Positions 5,729 through 9,177 of a DNA stretch of 9,177 nt are shown here, piece by piece. Source of the stretch: Methanomassiliicoccales archaeon (GTDB lineage: Archaea > Thermoplasmatota > Thermoplasmata > SG8-5); contig DAOVXH010000064.1 in assembly GCA_030636255.1 (NCBI GenBank), positions 1 to 9,177 on the forward strand. The letters are read 5' to 3'. The translations under genes were made by a program, and so were the position numbers. A model generated the notes under the pieces. That model was not told where the DNA came from. It ran no database searches and saw only the letters and a list, made by a program, of their open reading frames with translations. Position 1 is the first letter of the stretch, and every line of letters starts with the position of its first letter.

Positions 5729-6637
5729 ATGGTCAAGAAAACAATACCAGAAGAAGAGTACATGAACCCTGGCCATGTTGGATGTCTTGGATGCGGAGCA
5801 TGTAATGCAATGCGTTATACCCTGAAAGCACTGGGACCAAAAACAATCATGAGCATACCTGCCTGCTGCTGGGCTGTTATGCCTGGGCCATTTCCGGCTA
5901 AATGTTTAGAAGTACCGCTTCTTAATACTGCATTTGAAACTACTGGCGCATCAATATCTGGAATAAAAGCAGCACTTGATGCAAAGGGAATAACCGATGT
6001 CACCGTGGTAGGATTTGCAGGTGACGGCGGCACTGCCGATATTGGTATTCAGGCATTATCTGGCATGGTTGAACGTGGCACTGATGTAATCTACATAATG
6101 TATGATAATGAAGCATACATGAACACAGGAATACAGCGCAGTTCCTCAACCCCGGTAGGTGCATGGACAACCACCACACCAGTAGGCGTAAACCAGGAAT
6201 GGAAAAAGCAGCCCAAGAAAGATATTATGGAAATCATGGTTGCACATCAAATTCCATACGCTGCCTCGGTGAGCGTTGGCTACCCTGAGGACATGATTAA
6301 AAAACTGAGAAAGGCACAGAGCATTCGCGGCCCGAAGTTCATACAGATTTACGCGCCCTGCCCAACAGGCTGGAGAATGGCACCTGATAAAACCATAGAA
6401 ATTTGCAGGCTGGCAGTTTCAACAGGCGCCTACCCGATGTACGAAGTTGAGAATGGTGTTTACAAGATTACCCGGAAGCCAGCAGAGCTGAAGCCAGCCA
6501 TAGAGTATCTGAAGCCCCAGGGCAGGTTCAGACATCTTCCACAGAAAGAGCTGGATTCCATACAGGCGAATATTACGAAAAAATGGAAGATACTTCTCAA
6601 GAAGGAAGAGTTCACACAGGAGTTGAAGGACCTATGA
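5729..6637 (+). CDS. porB: 2-oxoacid:ferredoxin oxidoreductase, beta subunit (PorB-type)
   Basis: This is a 302-residue TPP- and [4Fe-4S]-binding subunit. Cys19 and Cys22 (GCLGCGACN), one of Cys46/Cys47 (PACCWAV) and Cys211 (APCPTGW) are the expected cluster ligands. The TPP/Mg site is the GDGGTADIG motif from Gly98 with YDNEAYMNTGIQRS (125-138), including Asn127. Length is normal. Together with alpha it forms the decarboxylating core, with gamma completing CoA binding and delta carrying electrons. The pair of cysteines at 46-47 is less common than the single Cys of many PorB/VorB proteins; Cys47 aligns best as the ligand. Start ATG 5729 follows a strong SD. The 3' end overlaps iorA by four bases (ATGA). 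Confidence 0.92.
   Translation: MVKKTIPEEEYMNPGHVGCLGCGACNAMRYTLKALGPKTIMSIPACCWAVMPGPFPAKCLEVPLLNTAFETTGASISGIKAALDAKGITDVTVVGFAGDGGTADIGIQALSGMVERGTDVIYIMYDNEAYMNTGIQRSSSTPVGAWTTTTPVGVNQEWKKQPKKDIMEIMVAHQIPYAASVSVGYPEDMIKKLRKAQSIRGPKFIQIYAPCPTGWRMAPDKTIEICRLAVSTGAYPMYEVENGVYKITRKPAELKPAIEYLKPQGRFRHLPQKELDSIQANITKKWKILLKKEEFTQELKDL
6618..6630 (+). promoter_or_regulatory. Ribosome binding site region for iorA
   Basis: AGGAG at 6618-6622 (11 bases before the ATG) and GAAGGA at 6625-6630 (three bases before it) precede ATG 6634. Spacing is not ideal for either, but the ATGA overlap with the beta gene and the family N-terminus support this start over the in-frame ATG at 6583. Confidence 0.45.
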
Positions 6638-8502
6638 AAGAACTACTGACAGATGAAGTTGGCAAGAAATTATTCTTGCTAGGAAACGAGGCCATAGTTA
6701 GAGGTTCCCTGGAAGCAGGCATTGACTTTGCAGCCACATATCCCGGTACGCCGTCAAGCGAGATTGGCAATACCTTCCATAAAATTTGCAAAGAAGCTAA
6801 TGTTTATTTTGAGTTCTCAACAAATGAGAAAGTTGCAATGGAAGTTGCGGCAGCAGCATCAGCCAGCAACCTACGGGCACTGAACTTTCAGAAGCATGTT
6901 GGACTGAATGTTGCAGCAGATGCATTCATGACCGTTGCCTATCAAGGAGTAAGAGGCGGTTTTGTTATGGTAACTGCCGATGACCCTGGATGCCATTCCA
7001 GCCAGAACGAGCAAGATAATCGTTACTATGCCAGAATTGCCAATATTCCAATGCTGGAACCAGCCAATGCTGAAGAGGCCAAGGAAATGACCAGAATAGG
7101 CTTTGACCTTTCAGAGGAAGTTGAGCTGCCAGTTCTTCTCAGGACAACTACCAGGCTTAACCATGTCCGGGGAATAGTTTTCACAAAGGAAAAGCGACCC
7201 CAAAAAGGAAAAGGCCACTTTGAAAAGGATCCGGCAAAGTTTGTCACAGTTCCGGCGCATGCCAGAATAGGTCACAAGAATCTTTTAGACCGGATGGCCA
7301 ATGCTAAAAAGATTTCCGAATCCAGTCAATTCAATGAAATTATTGATTTGGGTGGTTCTGAATATGGAATCATAGCCTCAGGTGTTGGTTTCAATTATGC
7401 TATAGACATTATGAAAGAAGCTGGCATCAAGGGAAAAATCCTCAAGCTGGGCATGACCTGGCCCCTGCCAACTGATAAAATTATTAAATTCATGAACTCT
7501 GTTGATAAGCTAATCATGGTGGAGGAAGGCGAGCCACTCATGGAAAATGAGATACTTGCACTGGCCAAGGATTCTAAACCAGGAATCAAGGTATTTGGCA
7601 AACGCTCCGGTCACTTTTCAGTAATGGGTGAATATGGGCCAGATGTAATGAAGAAAGCATTTTCGGAAATTACCGGCCAAGACCTTCTGCCAAAGAATGT
7701 CCCAGAGGTGAAAATCGAACTTCCAGTGCGCCCGCCATCTCTGTGCCCTGGCTGCCCACACCGTTCAACATATTTTGCTGTGAAAAAAGCCTTGAAGCAG
7801 AACTTTAAGGATGCTATATTTTCAACTGACATTGGCTGCTATACCCTTGGTATCCAGGATCCATTGAATGTTGCTGATTTCTTGCTTTGCATGGGCAGCA
7901 GTGTTGATGCTGCTGGAGGCTTCTCAAAGGCCACAGACCAACCGGTTCTGGCATTCCTGGGAGATTCAACATTCTTCCACTCTGGTATTCACGGCCTGGT
8001 AAATGCAGTGTACAATCGTCATAATTTCGTTTACACAATTCTTGATAACAGAACAACAGCAATGACCGGTCACCAACCGAACCCTGGCATGGGAATGGAC
8101 GGTCGGGGAAATCCTTCGCCAGACATTCTAATTGAGGACATTGTCCGGGGCTGCGGAGTTGACTTTATAAGAATTGTGGACACCAGTGAAATGAAGGAGA
8201 TGCAAAAGGCCTATGAAGATGCACTGGCCCATGATGGTGTGGCTGTCATAATTGCCAAGCGCGCCTGCGTGCTTTTAGAAGCAAGAGACCGCAAGAAGGT
8301 CAATGATTTCAATACATGGCAAATAAACCAGGAAGAATGCACGAAATGTCAGGTTTGCCTGAAAAAATGGGGATGCCCAGCAATATATCTGGCAGATGAC
8401 GGAAGCGTGCATATCAATGAGGGAATGTGCAATGGCTGTGGCATGTGCGCTGTTGTGTGTCCATTTGATGCTATTCATGAGAATAAGCCAGGGGGTGACT
8501 AA
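6634..8502 (+). CDS. iorA: Indolepyruvate:ferredoxin oxidoreductase, alpha subunit
   Basis: This 622-residue protein matches IorA, which with IorB oxidises aryl pyruvates made from Trp, Phe and Tyr to aryl-acetyl-CoA and reduced ferredoxin. Domains in order are: the N-terminal pyrimidine-binding part with YPGTPSSEI (36-44) and TNEK (63-66, catalytic Glu65 expected), a middle transketolase-C-like domain (about 240-345), CPGCPHRSTYF (371-381), the TPP-binding part with GDSTFFHSGIHGL (443-455) and DNRTTAMTGHQPNPG (471-485), then two C-terminal [4Fe-4S] sites. The first site is Cys569, 572, 575 and 581, with the five-residue last spacing usual for IorA. The second is Cys599, 602, 605 and 609. All key residues appear intact. 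The gene overlaps porB and abuts iorB, so it is in the same transcript as the four-subunit enzyme. Confidence 0.95.
   Translation: MKELLTDEVGKKLFLLGNEAIVRGSLEAGIDFAATYPGTPSSEIGNTFHKICKEANVYFEFSTNEKVAMEVAAAASASNLRALNFQKHVGLNVAADAFMTVAYQGVRGGFVMVTADDPGCHSSQNEQDNRYYARIANIPMLEPANAEEAKEMTRIGFDLSEEVELPVLLRTTTRLNHVRGIVFTKEKRPQKGKGHFEKDPAKFVTVPAHARIGHKNLLDRMANAKKISESSQFNEIIDLGGSEYGIIASGVGFNYAIDIMKEAGIKGKILKLGMTWPLPTDKIIKFMNSVDKLIMVEEGEPLMENEILALAKDSKPGIKVFGKRSGHFSVMGEYGPDVMKKAFSEITGQDLLPKNVPEVKIELPVRPPSLCPGCPHRSTYFAVKKALKQNFKDAIFSTDIGCYTLGIQDPLNVADFLLCMGSSVDAAGGFSKATDQPVLAFLGDSTFFHSGIHGLVNAVYNRHNFVYTILDNRTTAMTGHQPNPGMGMDGRGNPSPDILIEDIVRGCGVDFIRIVDTSEMKEMQKAYEDALAHDGVAVIIAKRACVLLEARDRKKVNDFNTWQINQEECTKCQVCLKKWGCPAIYLADDGSVHINEGMCNGCGMCAVVCPFDAIHENKPGGD
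8494..8498 (+). promoter_or_regulatory. Ribosome binding site for iorB
   Basis: GGTGA, within a GGGGGTGA run at 8491-8498, lies four bases before ATG 8503. It is placed inside the last codons of iorA and supports this start. Confidence 0.65.
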
Positions 8503-9093
8503 ATGGAAAACACCAGAATAGTTGTTGTAGGTGTTGGCGGTCAGGGCGTATTATTCGCTTCAAAGGTACTGGCCCAGGCAGCAATGGCTGAAGGAAATGA
8601 TGCGGTCATGAGCGAGGTTCACGGCATGGCCCAGCGCGGCGGCGTGGTTGTAACCAATCTTTGCATTGGATGCATTCAGAGTTCACTTATCGGAGCCACC
8701 GAAGCTGATATTATATTCGCATTCGAGCCAATTGAGGCATATCGCCAACTGGCACTGGCACATCCTGAAACAAGGTTCGTAACAAACACTGCTCCAGTTA
8801 TTCCAGTGGCAGTTTCCATAGGCAAAGCAAAATATCCAGATTTGGACGATTTATTCGGCCAGATACGTGAAATTACTCCGAAGCTTACAGCCATAAATGC
8901 AGATGAGCTGGCAAGAAAGGCTGGTTCTTATCTAACAGTCAATACAGTATTGCTTGGCGCACTGGCCGGAACCCCGGACTGCCCGGTATCAAAGGACAGC
9001 ATGCTGGCTGCATTGAAAGAGAATGTACCACCAAAGATGCTTGACATTAATTTGGCAGCATTTGAACTTGGATTCAAAAGTGCTTCTGAATAA
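8503..9093 (+). CDS. iorB: Indolepyruvate:ferredoxin oxidoreductase, beta subunit
   Basis: This 196-residue protein is the gamma-like partner of IorA, of normal length. The N-terminal VVVGVGGQGVLFASKVLAQA (7-26) has the glycine-rich GVGGQG loop. SEVHGMAQRGGVV (37-49) is the IorB counterpart of the ERRGAPV motif in PorC. The conserved NTVLLGALAG segment lies near 147-156. It is the last gene of the operon; its ATG follows the iorA stop with no spacing. It is a separate gamma-type subunit from PorC, so the two enzymes in this operon do not need to share one. A minus-strand frame ends directly against its TAA. Confidence 0.94.
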   Translation: MENTRIVVVGVGGQGVLFASKVLAQAAMAEGNDAVMSEVHGMAQRGGVVVTNLCIGCIQSSLIGATEADIIFAFEPIEAYRQLALAHPETRFVTNTAPVIPVAVSIGKAKYPDLDDLFGQIREITPKLTAINADELARKAGSYLTVNTVLLGALAGTPDCPVSKDSMLAALKENVPPKMLDINLAAFELGFKSASE

Positions 9094-9177
9094 TTATCCC
9101 AACAATGCCTTATAATCAGCAGCCGATACTAACAAATCAGAATTCACATCAGAGCATTCCAGGACAACAAGCCAGCC
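9094..9177 (-). CDS. Possible convergent gene, 3' end only, running off the right edge
   Basis: On the minus strand a frame is open from the window edge to a TAA at 9096-9094. It encodes 27 residues, ending ADYKALLG, with a normal amino-acid mix and codons like those of the neighbours. Its stop is immediately next to the iorB stop, much like the tight convergent ends at 1212-1218. The piece is too short to name. A rival plus-strand frame from ATG 9105 is also open to the edge, but it is Gln/Asn-rich, has no SD, and seems less likely. Confidence 0.4.
   Translation of the reverse strand, partial: GWLVVLECSDVNSDLLVSAADYKALLG

Noticed and set aside
5170..5763. Long minus-strand open frame of about 197 codons antisense to the alpha-subunit gene
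   Set aside because: It is a shadow of porA: composition is unlike a real protein, it has no family motifs, and the opposite strand encodes a strongly conserved enzyme.
6583..6633. N-terminal extension of iorA from ATG 6583
   Set aside because: It would overlap porB by 55 bases and adds residues not typical of IorA; ATG 6634 gives an ATGA overlap and the usual N-terminus.
9105..9177. Plus-strand frame from ATG 9105 to the right edge
   Set aside because: It is Gln/Asn-rich, has no SD and no TATA box at a suitable distance; the minus-strand frame in the same place looks more like coding sequence.

Overview
The window comes from an archaeon, probably euryarchaeotal or Thermoplasmatota-like, though the lineage is not certain. 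The strongest pointer is the gene at 3070-3504, an RNA-binding protein of the archaeal COG1325/PF01877 family. Supporting points are the four-subunit ferredoxin-linked 2-oxoacid oxidoreductase, the IorA/IorB pair, and a TATA-like box about 26 nt before an ATG with no Shine-Dalgarno (SD) sequence. SD sequences of the GGAGGTGA type are used inside operons. No insertion sequence, CRISPR array, tRNA or rRNA was seen.

Left part (1-1218, + strand): a PaaG-like crotonase-fold protein is followed, with a one-base TAATG overlap, by a small cysteine-rich protein of the YgbA / nitrous-oxide-stimulated-promoter family. A possible divergent gene runs off the left edge. Middle part (1212-3504, - strand): the COG1325 RNA-binding protein is followed by an M3-family oligoendopeptidase F, whose stop interleaves with the stop of the YgbA-like gene.

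The divergent intergenic region (3505-3692) is about 190 bp long. It holds a good TATA box for the leftward genes and several inverted repeats before the rightward operon. Right part (3693-9093, + strand): a six-gene operon with almost no spacing encodes gamma, delta, alpha and beta subunits of a POR/VOR-type 2-oxoacid:ferredoxin oxidoreductase, followed by IorA and IorB of indolepyruvate:ferredoxin oxidoreductase. Starts were set from SD sequences and stop/start overlaps. Several of these starts are internal to longer open frames. Another frame on the - strand, open to the right edge, ends directly against the iorB stop.

Functional reading: the peptidase yields amino acids from peptides. Transamination would give 2-oxoacids, including aryl pyruvates, which the two oxidoreductases convert to acyl-CoA plus reduced ferredoxin. 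This matches peptide-fermenting archaeal metabolism. The crotonase may act on a resulting acyl-CoA, but it lacks the usual catalytic acids, so its reaction is open. I found no clearly new multi-gene system. The points most worth a second look are the repeat-rich operon leader, the atypical crotonase paired with a YgbA-family protein, and the fused POR/IOR operon.
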